In this document: positions 56,272 through 64,000 of the stretch, in pieces
How positions within the stretch are numbered: the stretch's first letter is position 1
Layout of the letters: every line of letters begins with the position of its first letter
Assembly (NCBI RefSeq): GCF_002115755.1
Contig: NZ_JFKA01000016.1
Location: 1-64,000 of the forward strand
DNA length: 64,000 nt
Source of the DNA: Thalassospira mesophila
GTDB taxonomy: Bacteria > Pseudomonadota > Alphaproteobacteria > Rhodospirillales > Thalassospiraceae
Direction: 5' to 3'
The notes under the pieces: model-generated
The model's input: only the letters and a program-made list of their open reading frames with translations
Databases searched by the model: none
What the model was told of the DNA's origin: nothing
Made by a program: the position numbers and the translations under genes

Positions 56272-57867
56272 ATGAAACGGATAACGTTGGGCCTGCTCGC
56301 CGCCTGTTCAATGCTAACCCTTGGCACCGCGCCCGCGCTTGCTGATTATCAATTGCGCATTTTGCATACCAACGACGTTCACGACCGGGTCGAATCCGTT
56401 ACCAAATATAACAACAGCTGCGATACCAAGGGCGAAGCCGACGGCAAATGTTTTGGCGGCTATGCCCGCCTGACAACGGCGGTGCGCGATGCGCGCGCGC
56501 AGGGTGGTAACGTTGTGTTGCTTGATGGCGGCGACCAGTTTCAGGGATCGCTGTTTTACACAACCTATAAAGGCGATTTCACCGCCGAACTGATGGCTAT
56601 GGCGGGCTATGACGCCATGGCGATTGGCAACCATGAATTTGACGATGGCCCGCAAAACCTGGTCCGTTTCATTGAAAATAACAAAATACCGGTTTTATCC
56701 GCCAACCTGATGGCCGGTCCCGGTTCCCCGCTGCATGACAAGGTTAAGGCCTATACCGTACTCAATGTTGGCGGCCAAAAAATTGGCGTTATCGGGCTTA
56801 CGACCGAGGAAACACCGGAAATAAGCTCAATCGGGCCGGATGTCAGCTTTATGAAATCCGAAGAGGCGCTGCGCATTGCCGTTGCCAAACTGAAACTTGA
56901 AGGTATCAACAAAATCATCGTTGTCGGCCATGACGGGTCCTATCGCGATTTTGAAATTGCCCGAAAGGTTGATGGCATTGACGTGATTGTCGGTGGTCAT
57001 GACCATTTGCTGTTTTCCAACACCGACAAACATGCCGCCTATCCCTATCCGGTTGTTGAACACAGCCCGAACGGCGACCCGGTCCTGATTGTGCAGGCCT
57101 ATGCCTATAGCCGCTATCTTGGCGATTTGCAGGTGACCTTTGATGACGATGGCACACCCGTTAAATGGGCAGGAGATCCGATCATGCTTGATAGCAGCAT
57201 CAAACCGGCACCCGATGTATTGGCCGCTATTGATGCCAAAAGGGCCCCCGTTGATGCCATTCGCAGCCAAATTGTTGGTGAATTTAACACCCCCGCAGAC
57301 GGGTCACACGAAAGTTGCCGGGCAAAGGAATGTGCCATGGGCGACCTTGTTGCCGATGCCATGCTGGTCAAGGCAGGGGCTGATTACCAGATCGCCATTC
57401 AAAATGGCGGTGGTATTCGTGCCAGCATCGACGAAGGCCAGGTTGATATGGGCGAAGTGATGACGGTTTTGCCGTTTCAGAACACGCTGGCAACCTTTAA
57501 ACTTTCCGGCAAAGACATTGTTGCCGCGCTCGAACATGGTGTTTCCGGGGTGGCCGAAGGCAAAGGGCAGTTTCCGCAAGTGGCGGGTTTGCGGTTCGAC
57601 CTTGACCTTGCGGCGGGTGACGGTGCACGGGTGTCAAACGTGATGGTTCTAGAAAACGGCAGTTACAGCGCCATTAATCCCGACACGCTATATGGCGTTG
57701 TCTCGAACGACTTTATGCGTCGGGGCGGCGATGGTTATGTTCTGTTTCGCGATAACGCTGTTGATGCCTATGATTACGGCCCCAATCTGGAACAGGCGGT
57801 GGCGGAATATATCGCCGCACACTCCCCCATGGCACCCGCGACACAGGGCCGTATCAACCTGAAATAA
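56272..57867 (+). CDS. secreted bifunctional-type 5'-nucleotidase (UshA-like), 531 aa
   Basis: A signal peptide (1-24, ending APALA) precedes a calcineurin-like metallophosphatase domain with the full metal site: HTNDVHD (Asp35 and His37), LDGGDQFQG, IGNHEFDDG and GGHDHLLF. A C-terminal 5'-nucleotidase domain (about 320-510, IQNGGGIRASIDEG, VLPFQNTLATFKLSG) carries the substrate specificity. It would remove phosphate from nucleotides in the periplasm, feeding the divergent nucleoside importer and giving phosphate. The ATG at 56272 follows CCGGAG; an in-frame start at 56248 would place the signal peptide after a charged lead. Confidence 0.92.
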   Translation: MKRITLGLLAACSMLTLGTAPALADYQLRILHTNDVHDRVESVTKYNNSCDTKGEADGKCFGGYARLTTAVRDARAQGGNVVLLDGGDQFQGSLFYTTYKGDFTAELMAMAGYDAMAIGNHEFDDGPQNLVRFIENNKIPVLSANLMAGPGSPLHDKVKAYTVLNVGGQKIGVIGLTTEETPEISSIGPDVSFMKSEEALRIAVAKLKLEGINKIIVVGHDGSYRDFEIARKVDGIDVIVGGHDHLLFSNTDKHAAYPYPVVEHSPNGDPVLIVQAYAYSRYLGDLQVTFDDDGTPVKWAGDPIMLDSSIKPAPDVLAAIDAKRAPVDAIRSQIVGEFNTPADGSHESCRAKECAMGDLVADAMLVKAGADYQIAIQNGGGIRASIDEGQVDMGEVMTVLPFQNTLATFKLSGKDIVAALEHGVSGVAEGKGQFPQVAGLRFDLDLAAGDGARVSNVMVLENGSYSAINPDTLYGVVSNDFMRRGGDGYVLFRDNAVDAYDYGPNLEQAVAEYIAAHSPMAPATQGRINLK

Positions 57868-58065
57868 TAATTCCTGCCGGTTTTATACTGGCATGATGGC
57901 AACGGCAACAGGGGGCTTCTCCGGTTTTGTATCCGCGCGCAGTTTTCTTGTGGGCCTTTCCCTTGCCAGCCTGCAAACAGATGACTATCAATCATTTGAA
58001 CTTCGACCTTCAAATCGGCCATCCACCGTGCCATTTTTCATAACCCTGTTTCAAAGTCGCCCCAA

Positions 58066-59013
58066 ATGTCCCTGCCCGCCAATATCCTGTGTCTGGGTGC
58101 TGCCCATTTTGACAGAACCATGCAATGCCTGAACCCGTTTGTGCCTGCGGCATCTAACCCGGTTAAAACGTTGCATCGTAAACCGGGCGGTGTTGGCCGC
58201 AACATTGCCGTTCATTTACGCCTTTTGGGGTGCAATGTTGGCATGGCCGGGGCGGTCGGCCGCGATGGTGACGGCAGCCAGATTGTACAGTCGCTGTCTG
58301 AAATTGGCATAGATACCCGCCTGTTAGATCGCCTGCCCGGCCAGCATACGCCGGGCTATACCGCGATCCTTGATATGGAAGGCGATTTGGCGCTGGGCCT
58401 GATCGATGCGGAAACCTATGAAAAACTGACACCCGATCATTTTGAGAGCCGCCTGTCGCAGCTTAAACAATGGGATTTTTGGGTGGCCGATGCCAACCTG
58501 CCCGCCGAAACATTGCTGTGGCTAAGCCGCAACAAGGGGGCCGTGCCCCTGTGTGCCGCAACGGTTTCGCCGTCAAAGGCAATACGTTGGAAAGATATTA
58601 TCGGCGATGTTGATTTACTGATCGCCAACCGCATTGAAAGCCAGATTTTGACCGATCAGGCTGTGGGGTCTATCGAAGATGCCCTCGATGCGGCCAAAAC
58701 ATTGCAAGACAAAGGCACGCCCCGGGTTATTATTACCCTTGGTGCGCAAGGCATTGTTGCGTTGAACAAAGGGGATGCGTCCTTTTGGGCCCCCTTGCCT
58801 ACCCGCCTTGTTGATGCCAATGGCGCGGGCGATGCCTTTTTTGCCGGTTTTACTGCCGCCTTTGCCACCAATCACCACGATTTTGATGCGGCCATCGCCC
58901 AAGGCTTGGCAATGGCCAGCCTGACGGCTGAAACACATGGCACCACGGTGTGGGATCTGGATGCAAAAATTGTACAGGAACGAACGAAACAGGCCGTAAA
59001 ACAGGTTTTATAG
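58066..59013 (+). CDS. PfkB-family carbohydrate/nucleoside kinase, 315 aa
   Basis: A ribokinase-like fold with signature 1 (GGVGRNIAVHLRLLG) and the catalytic signature 2 (VDANGAGDAFFAGF, Asp as base). Substrate candidates are ribose, a nucleoside or pseudouridine. Position after the nucleotidase and next to the nucleoside unit points to nucleoside or ribose phosphorylation, but the substrate is not readable. There is no psuG glycosidase next to it, which would be expected for pseudouridine kinase. The ribosome site is weak, and the start is placed at the first ATG before the conserved LCLGAAHFD strand. Confidence 0.85.
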   Translation: MSLPANILCLGAAHFDRTMQCLNPFVPAASNPVKTLHRKPGGVGRNIAVHLRLLGCNVGMAGAVGRDGDGSQIVQSLSEIGIDTRLLDRLPGQHTPGYTAILDMEGDLALGLIDAETYEKLTPDHFESRLSQLKQWDFWVADANLPAETLLWLSRNKGAVPLCAATVSPSKAIRWKDIIGDVDLLIANRIESQILTDQAVGSIEDALDAAKTLQDKGTPRVIITLGAQGIVALNKGDASFWAPLPTRLVDANGAGDAFFAGFTAAFATNHHDFDAAIAQGLAMASLTAETHGTTVWDLDAKIVQERTKQAVKQVL

Positions 59014-59057
59014 CAAAAACAACAGTCCTGCGGCTAGCAAGGTTGGCCCGGCTGCGC

Positions 59058-59918
59058 TTACCGGCGTTGCGCAACATAAGGGCGGACCAAATGCTCCAGC
59101 CAGTTGCGCAATTCAATTAACCGCGACGAGGGTTGTAAAACATCCTCACTCACCCCGTATCGCCACGCCAGATCGTGGCGGTCTGTGTCTTTATCCAGAA
59201 CAAACCATTCGGCAGCCATGGCGTCCAGGGCTTGCTGGTTTTCAAATAACCCGGCATCAATCAAGCGTTGTCCGTAACGGCGAAAAATGGCTGCCAGTTC
59301 CGCCAGTGAATATTCCGGGTGATATTGCACCCCCCAGAAACGATATTGCGATGTTTCCATCACAAAGGCCTGAATGGCGGAATGGCGATTTCCCGCCAGC
59401 ACAACCGCCCCTTCGGGCACCGATGAAACCTCGTCCATATGTACGGTCATTGCGCTGTAACACGCGGAGCGCCCCTTGAATAACCAATGATCCTTGCCCG
59501 CGTCATTTAACAATATTTCACGACCAATGCCAATTTCACGGCCTTTTTCACACGGGCGTACGGTCCCGCCAAAGGCATGGGCAACTATTTGCATGCCCCA
59601 GCAACTGCCAAAAACCGGCACACCCGATTCCACACTCGCGCGTGCCAGTGGCACCTGGTTGGTCACCGCCGCCTCGCCCGAATAGGCATTCAGGGCAGAG
59701 CCCGTCCAGGCGATACCGTCAAAATCGGCCAAGGTAACGCCAGCGGGCAAACAATCGGGCCCATCATCAGCAGGCCGCACGATGGTGGCGTCAATTTCGG
59801 GATCAAGCGACCTCAGGGCGGCAACATAGCCATCCCCGGACGGCGAGCCGCCCAGCGATTTGTTAAGCTGGTTAACCGCCGCCAGGTTGCCATCGACAAC
59901 CAGTATTTTTAAGGCCAT
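59058..59918 (-). CDS. class I glutamine amidotransferase-like hydrolase, 286 aa
   Basis: A triad GATase: nucleophile Cys106 in FGSCWGMQ, and His200 and Glu202 in QYHPEYSL. It is a stand-alone amidotransferase without a synthase partner, which suggests a gamma-glutamyl hydrolase rather than an ammonia donor. The C-terminal part (about 205-286) is an extra helical extension. It is the last gene of the minus-strand set with the glutamine-synthetase-like ligase, aldehyde dehydrogenase and alcohol dehydrogenase genes, where removing the glutamyl group from the product would be its role (IpuF-like). A strong GGGGGAC ribosome site lies before the ATG. Confidence 0.83.
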   Translation of the reverse strand: MALKILVVDGNLAAVNQLNKSLGGSPSGDGYVAALRSLDPEIDATIVRPADDGPDCLPAGVTLADFDGIAWTGSALNAYSGEAAVTNQVPLARASVESGVPVFGSCWGMQIVAHAFGGTVRPCEKGREIGIGREILLNDAGKDHWLFKGRSACYSAMTVHMDEVSSVPEGAVVLAGNRHSAIQAFVMETSQYRFWGVQYHPEYSLAELAAIFRRYGQRLIDAGLFENQQALDAMAAEWFVLDKDTDRHDLAWRYGVSEDVLQPSSRLIELRNWLEHLVRPYVAQRR

Positions 59919-59961
59919 AGCATGTCCCCCGATCCCGAAATTTCTGATCTGTGGTGTTTAA

Positions 59962-61131
59962 TCAGCCAAGTTCGCCCGCGCAGGCACGGCGATAGATCGC
60001 GGCGTAGTCCGCCACCGACAAATCAACCGGATTCCCGCCGTCTGACGGGTCTGCCTTGGCCTTTGTCGCCACCTCGTCGGCACGATCAGCATCAACACCA
60101 ATTTCGGCCAGCGTATTGACAATGCCAAGGCGCGCGCGAAAACCCAGAACCCAGTCAAACATGCTTTCAAAACCGGGGGCGGCGATATTAAGCACCCGGC
60201 CCAGCATCACCATTTTTTCATCAATCACCTTGCGGTTGGCCCGCATGACATAGGGCATCAAAATCGCGTTGGTCAGACCGTGATGGGTATCAAAAATCGC
60301 GCCAATCGGGTGGGCCAGCGCATGAACGCCCCCCAATCCTTTTTGAAAGGCCGTGGCCCCCATCGATGCGGCGGCCAGCATATCGGCCCGGGCCTCGATA
60401 TCATTGCCATTATCATAGGCACACGGCAAAGCATCGGCGATCAGGCGCATGCCTTCAAGGGCGATGCCATCCGCCATCGGGTGATAGCCCGGCGCGCAAA
60501 AGGCTTCAAAACAATGCACAAAGGCATCAACACCGGTTGCCGCTGTAATGTGTGCGGGCAAGCCAACGGTCAGCTCCGGGTCGGAAATAACGATACCGGG
60601 CAGCATTTTGGGGTGAAAAATGATTTTCTTTTCGTGGGTGCCTTCATTGGTAATGACACTGGCACGCCCGACTTCGGACCCGGTGCCTGATGTTGTCGGC
60701 ACCGCCACAATCGGCGCCACGCCGTCAGCGTTTACCCGGGTCCAGTTATCGCCAACATCTTCAAAATCCCACATCGGCCGGGTTTGCCCGGCCATCAGGG
60801 CAACGGCCTTTGCCGCATCCAGCCCCGATCCACCGCCAAAGGCAATAACACCGTCATGACCACCGGCGCGATAAACCGCCACACCATCATCAACATTTTT
60901 GCCAACCGGGTTGCCTTTAACCCCGGCAAACAGGCCGGTCGGCAAACCGGCGGCTGCGTTCGCAGCAATGGCATTGCGCACCATCGGCAAGTCTTTCAGG
61001 CCCTCATCGGTAATCAGCAATGGTTTGCTCATGCCCAATGCCTTGCAGGCATCGGCCAGCTCGGCGATACGTCCCGGTCCAAAACGCACGGGGGTCGGGT
61101 AGTTCCAGTTTCCGGTAATCTGTTTGCTCAT
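59962..61131 (-). CDS. iron-containing (group III) alcohol dehydrogenase, 389 aa
   Basis: Group III metal-dependent dehydrogenase: N-terminal NAD site GGGSGLDAAKAVAL, VPTTSGTGSEVGRASVI, and the metal ligands in GVDAFVHCFEAF and the GGVHALAHPIGAIFDTHHG region. It would oxidise a primary alcohol to the aldehyde. The start at 61131 is chosen because AAAGGA lies at seven bases' spacing; an ATG two codons earlier would be too close. It lies 32 bases after the aldehyde dehydrogenase gene, which supplies the next step. Confidence 0.92.
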   Translation of the reverse strand: MSKQITGNWNYPTPVRFGPGRIAELADACKALGMSKPLLITDEGLKDLPMVRNAIAANAAAGLPTGLFAGVKGNPVGKNVDDGVAVYRAGGHDGVIAFGGGSGLDAAKAVALMAGQTRPMWDFEDVGDNWTRVNADGVAPIVAVPTTSGTGSEVGRASVITNEGTHEKKIIFHPKMLPGIVISDPELTVGLPAHITAATGVDAFVHCFEAFCAPGYHPMADGIALEGMRLIADALPCAYDNGNDIEARADMLAAASMGATAFQKGLGGVHALAHPIGAIFDTHHGLTNAILMPYVMRANRKVIDEKMVMLGRVLNIAAPGFESMFDWVLGFRARLGIVNTLAEIGVDADRADEVATKAKADPSDGGNPVDLSVADYAAIYRRACAGELG

Positions 61132-61163
61132 GGTCATTTCCTTTGGCGCAACTGCGCCCTTGC

Positions 61164-62555
61164 TTAAATTTTGGTGCGCAGGTGAAAACTTTTCGGCCGG
61201 GTCACGCTTTCATAGCCAATTTTTGACAATGTGCAGCCCCGGCCAGAGTTTTTAACCCCGACCCACGCCAGCGCCGGGTCCAGGTAATCCGCCCGGTTCA
61301 TAAAGACCGTACCGGTTTCAAGCCGATCACCGATGCGCAAGGCGGCATCTTCGTCTGCCGTCCAGATCGATGCCGTCAGGCCAAATTCGCTGTCATTCAT
61401 CAACCGAATGGCGTCTTCGTCCGAAGCAACCTTCATGATGCCCACAACCGGACCAAAGCTTTCCTCGCTCATCACGCGCATCGAATGATCAACATTAATC
61501 AAAACCTGCGGTGCCAGATAAGGGGTTCCGGGCGCATTGGCGGCAAACGTGGCCGGGTCGATCAGGGCTTCGGCCCCGGCAGCAACGGCATCATCAATTT
61601 GGTTGCGAACAAAATCAGCCGAACTTGTGCGAACCATGGGGCCAAGGTTGGTGCTGGCATCAATCGGGCTTCCCAACCGGTATTGCGATACCAGGGCAAC
61701 GGCTTTTTCAACAAAATCGTCAAAGCGGCTTTCATGCACATAGATGCGTTCAATGCCGCAACATGATTGCCCGGTATTAAAAAACGCCCCGTCGATAACG
61801 TTTTCCACCGCGTGGTCCAGATTAACATCAGACCGGATATAAGCCGGATCCTTGCCGCCCAGTTCCAGCCCGGTCGCAATAAACTTCCCCGCCACGGCGC
61901 GCTGAACCGCATGGCCGCCGCCAACCGACCCGGTGAAATTAACAAAATCAACCCGGCGATCACCCATCAGTTTTTCCGTATCGGCATGGCTTAAATGCAA
62001 ATATTGAAAAACGCCTTCCGGCAAGCCTGCTTCGGCAAACGCCTCGGCAAAACGTTCGGCACATACCGGGGTTTGATGCGAATGTTTCAACACCACACTG
62101 TTGCCCGCCATCAAGGCCGGAATAACCCCGTTTACCGCCGTTAAATAGGGGAAATTCCACGGGGCAACAATGGCAACAACCCCCAGGGCTTCGCGGCGAA
62201 TAAACCGGTTAAACCCGGCCTTTTCACCCGGATTATAATCGCCAAGGGCATCGGGTGCGATATCGATCATATAGGTGGCACGTTCTTCAAACCCAGCCAC
62301 TTCGCCGCCCGCCTGTGAAATGGGGCGGCCCATCTGCCAGCTTATTTCAGCGGCAATTTCATCCTTTTTGGCCACAAACGCCGTAACCGCGCGTCGCAAA
62401 ACAGCCTGACGTTCGCCAATCGGGGTATTACGCCATGCTTTTTGCGCCTTTTGCGCCCGATCCAATACGGTATTAATGGCCGCCGCATCTGCCAGTGGCC
62501 GTTCAACATAGACTGATCCATCAACAGGCGAGATGGTTCTTAAAGTCTCTGACAT
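61164..62555 (-). CDS. NAD-dependent aldehyde dehydrogenase, 463 aa
   Basis: ALDH superfamily: general base Glu231 in LELGGKDP, nucleophile Cys265 in NTGQSCCGIE, and VAPWNFPYLTAV for the NAD site. It oxidises an aldehyde to the acid. The substrate family cannot be read exactly; the neighbours suggest a gamma-glutamylated amino-aldehyde. AGGA lies five bases before the ATG. It sits between the ligase gene upstream and the alcohol dehydrogenase gene downstream. Confidence 0.93.
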   Translation of the reverse strand: MSETLRTISPVDGSVYVERPLADAAAINTVLDRAQKAQKAWRNTPIGERQAVLRRAVTAFVAKKDEIAAEISWQMGRPISQAGGEVAGFEERATYMIDIAPDALGDYNPGEKAGFNRFIRREALGVVAIVAPWNFPYLTAVNGVIPALMAGNSVVLKHSHQTPVCAERFAEAFAEAGLPEGVFQYLHLSHADTEKLMGDRRVDFVNFTGSVGGGHAVQRAVAGKFIATGLELGGKDPAYIRSDVNLDHAVENVIDGAFFNTGQSCCGIERIYVHESRFDDFVEKAVALVSQYRLGSPIDASTNLGPMVRTSSADFVRNQIDDAVAAGAEALIDPATFAANAPGTPYLAPQVLINVDHSMRVMSEESFGPVVGIMKVASDEDAIRLMNDSEFGLTASIWTADEDAALRIGDRLETGTVFMNRADYLDPALAWVGVKNSGRGCTLSKIGYESVTRPKSFHLRTKI

Positions 62556-62668
62556 TCTTCCTCACAGCATGATAAGGGGGTATAAATCAATGGAAAAACT
62601 TCGCATATTCAAGCTTAACACCGCACGACAAGCATTTGTAAAAATACATTTTAGTGCGAAAATATCAG

Positions 62669-64000
62669 CTAGATGATTTCAAAATAGCGTTGCAGTTCCC
62701 AGTCGGTAATCGCCTTGCGAAATTCGCGTTCTTCCCACTCGCGCGACTGGGCGTAATGTTCGACAAACTTCACGCCAAACAAATCGTTGGCTGCCTGTGA
62801 CTGGCGCAACCGCCCTGCGGCCTCATACAAGGTCGCGGGAATGGTAAGTTCCGCAGGAAATTCCTGCTCATAGGCATTGCCAACCACGGCGGCGGTGGGT
62901 TCAACCTTGTTTTCAATGCCCCACAGGCCAGACCCGATACAGGCCGCCAGCGCGATATAGGGATTAATATCTGCCGCAGCAATGCGATATTCCACCCGCT
63001 GGGATTTGCTGCTACCGGGGATTACCCGCAAGGCAGTGGTCCGGTTTTCAACGCCCCATGTCGCATTGGTCGGCGCCCAAAAACCGGGAATAAGCCGGGA
63101 ATAACTGTTCACCGTACAGGCCACCATCGACAGCAATTCCGGCATCAGTTTTTGCTGCCCACCAACAAACCAGCGCATTTCATCGGACATATTGTAGGGC
63201 TTGCTCTCGTCAAAGAAAACGGATTTTCCGTCCTCTGTGCCAAACAACGACGCATGCATATGGCCCGACTGCCCCGGCCAGTCCGCCGACCATTTCGCCA
63301 TAAAGGTCGCCATCCAGTCGGATCGTTGTGCCAGCACCTTGGTAAAGGTTTTAAACAGGGCGGCTTTGTCGGCGGCACGCAAGGCATCATCATGGCCAAT
63401 GGCGGCTTCCAAAACCCCCGGCCCGGTTTCGGTGTGCAGCCCCTCTATGGGAAAATCCATGGCCTCGCCCAGATCCAGCAGGTCGCGGTAAAATTCGGCC
63501 TGGACCGAGCTTCGTAGCATCGAATACCCATAAAAACCCGGCGTGATATTTTTAAGGTCGCGATAGTTTTTTTCGCGCACGCTATGCGGGGTTTCTTCAA
63601 ACAGGAAAAATTCAAACTCGCACGCCGCCGTGGCGCGATACCCCATATCAGCAGCCCTGGTCAGCACCCGGCGCAATACCGCCCGCGGGCACACATTTTC
63701 CGCCTCGCCGTCAAATTCGCCTAAAAACAGGATGGTATCTTCTTCCATCGGCAATTCACGGCAGGTATCGGGCAACAGGCGCACCGGCGCATCAGGATAA
63801 GCCGTATGCCAGCCGGTAAATTTGGCGCTGTCATAAAGCTGGTCGTTGGAATCCCAGCCCAAAACCACGTCACAAAAGCCAAAACCACCATTAAGCGACG
63901 ACAGGAACTTGTCCTTGTGCATGTATTTGCCACGCATAATGCCGTCGACATCAAAGACACCGACCTTCACATATTTGATCTGGCGTTCTTCAATTAATTT
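62669..64000 (-). CDS. glutamine-synthetase-like gamma-glutamyl-amine ligase, 5' end outside window
   Basis: A glutamine synthetase fold: the ATP and metal site ATAACEFEFFLFEE, the HTETGPGVLEAA segment, the GHMHASLF and NRTTALRVIPGS blocks and the C-terminal VEYRIAAADINPYIALAACIGSG. It lacks the adenylylation-loop features of GlnA and belongs to the gamma-glutamylpolyamine or gamma-glutamylethanolamide synthetase side of the family. The frame remains open to the window edge (upstream residues LIEERQIKYVKVG), so the real start lies beyond 64000; a GTG at 63970 is only an internal Val codon. It is the first step of the cluster that follows. Confidence 0.9.
   Translation of the reverse strand, partial: KLIEERQIKYVKVGVFDVDGIMRGKYMHKDKFLSSLNGGFGFCDVVLGWDSNDQLYDSAKFTGWHTAYPDAPVRLLPDTCRELPMEEDTILFLGEFDGEAENVCPRAVLRRVLTRAADMGYRATAACEFEFFLFEETPHSVREKNYRDLKNITPGFYGYSMLRSSVQAEFYRDLLDLGEAMDFPIEGLHTETGPGVLEAAIGHDDALRAADKAALFKTFTKVLAQRSDWMATFMAKWSADWPGQSGHMHASLFGTEDGKSVFFDESKPYNMSDEMRWFVGGQQKLMPELLSMVACTVNSYSRLIPGFWAPTNATWGVENRTTALRVIPGSSKSQRVEYRIAAADINPYIALAACIGSGLWGIENKVEPTAAVVGNAYEQEFPAELTIPATLYEAAGRLRQSQAANDLFGVKFVEHYAQSREWEEREFRKAITDWELQRYFEII

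Noticed and set aside
62669-63970. GTG at 63970 as start of the glutamine-synthetase-like gene
   Set aside because: The frame stays open upstream with family-like residues to the window edge, so the GTG is an internal Val codon.

Overview
The window reads as a chromosomal segment of an alphaproteobacterium, most likely a marine, metabolically versatile Rhodospirillales member such as Thalassospira. This rests on protein character: a DUF1491 protein, an AapJQMP system, a BMP-type nucleoside importer and a MerR regulator resembling LiuR. It also rests on the moderate GC content with dense coding and many compact rho-independent terminators. No marker gene such as 16S rRNA is present, so the genus is an inference. 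I see no insertion sequence, prophage, CRISPR array or integrase; this looks like ordinary core and niche-adaptation chromosome.

Layout. 1-5.5 kb: the 3' end of a tRNA, a small unknown gene, a large acyl-CoA synthetase/GNAT fusion, a MerR regulator and a cytoplasmic-looking beta-helix protein. 5.8-10 kb: a DUF4198 periplasmic protein, then a textbook cobalamin riboswitch heading cbiM, a NikL-like gene, cbiQ and cbiO (an ECF cobalt importer), with a DUF924 gene at the end. 10.5-25 kb: housekeeping and poorly known genes (a YbiB/TrpD2-like protein, YaaA, a parvulin, DUF1491, an M23 peptidase, DUF599, an MFS carrier, thrS, a TPR protein, a SPOR lipoprotein, msrA, an IclR regulator, a duplicated-fold membrane protein). 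25-32 kb: an AlkC-like DNA glycosylase with an Ig-like tail, a soluble chemoreceptor with inverted domain order, a TauE-family exporter, moaB and acetoacetyl-CoA synthetase.

32.8-48 kb: transport. A complete aapJQMP amino-acid ABC system is followed by an orphan Mla-type ATPase lacking both catalytic Walker-B and H-loop residues. A DeoR regulator, an SLC13 carrier and a LysR regulator come next. The LysR gene is divergent from a complete branched-chain-type ABC importer whose last gene is a GMC alcohol dehydrogenase.

48.2-59 kb: a nucleotide/nucleoside salvage module. A secreted 5'-nucleotidase diverges from a minus-strand cluster encoding a BMP binding protein, a double ATPase, two permeases, cytidine deaminase, purine nucleoside phosphorylase and thymidine phosphorylase. 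A PfkB kinase follows the nucleotidase. Together these would strip phosphate from external nucleotides, import the nucleosides and cleave them to bases and (deoxy)ribose 1-phosphate.

59-64 kb: a minus-strand set running from a glutamine-synthetase-like ligase (its 5' end is cut by the window edge) through an aldehyde dehydrogenase and an iron-type alcohol dehydrogenase to a class I glutamine amidotransferase. The four activities fit a gamma-glutamylation route for an amino-alcohol, with ethanolamine the simplest fit. This is the best candidate here for an incompletely described pathway. The two most unusual single proteins are the catalytically degenerate Mla-type ATPase at 37.2-38.0 kb and the domain-swapped chemoreceptor at 26.6-27.7 kb.
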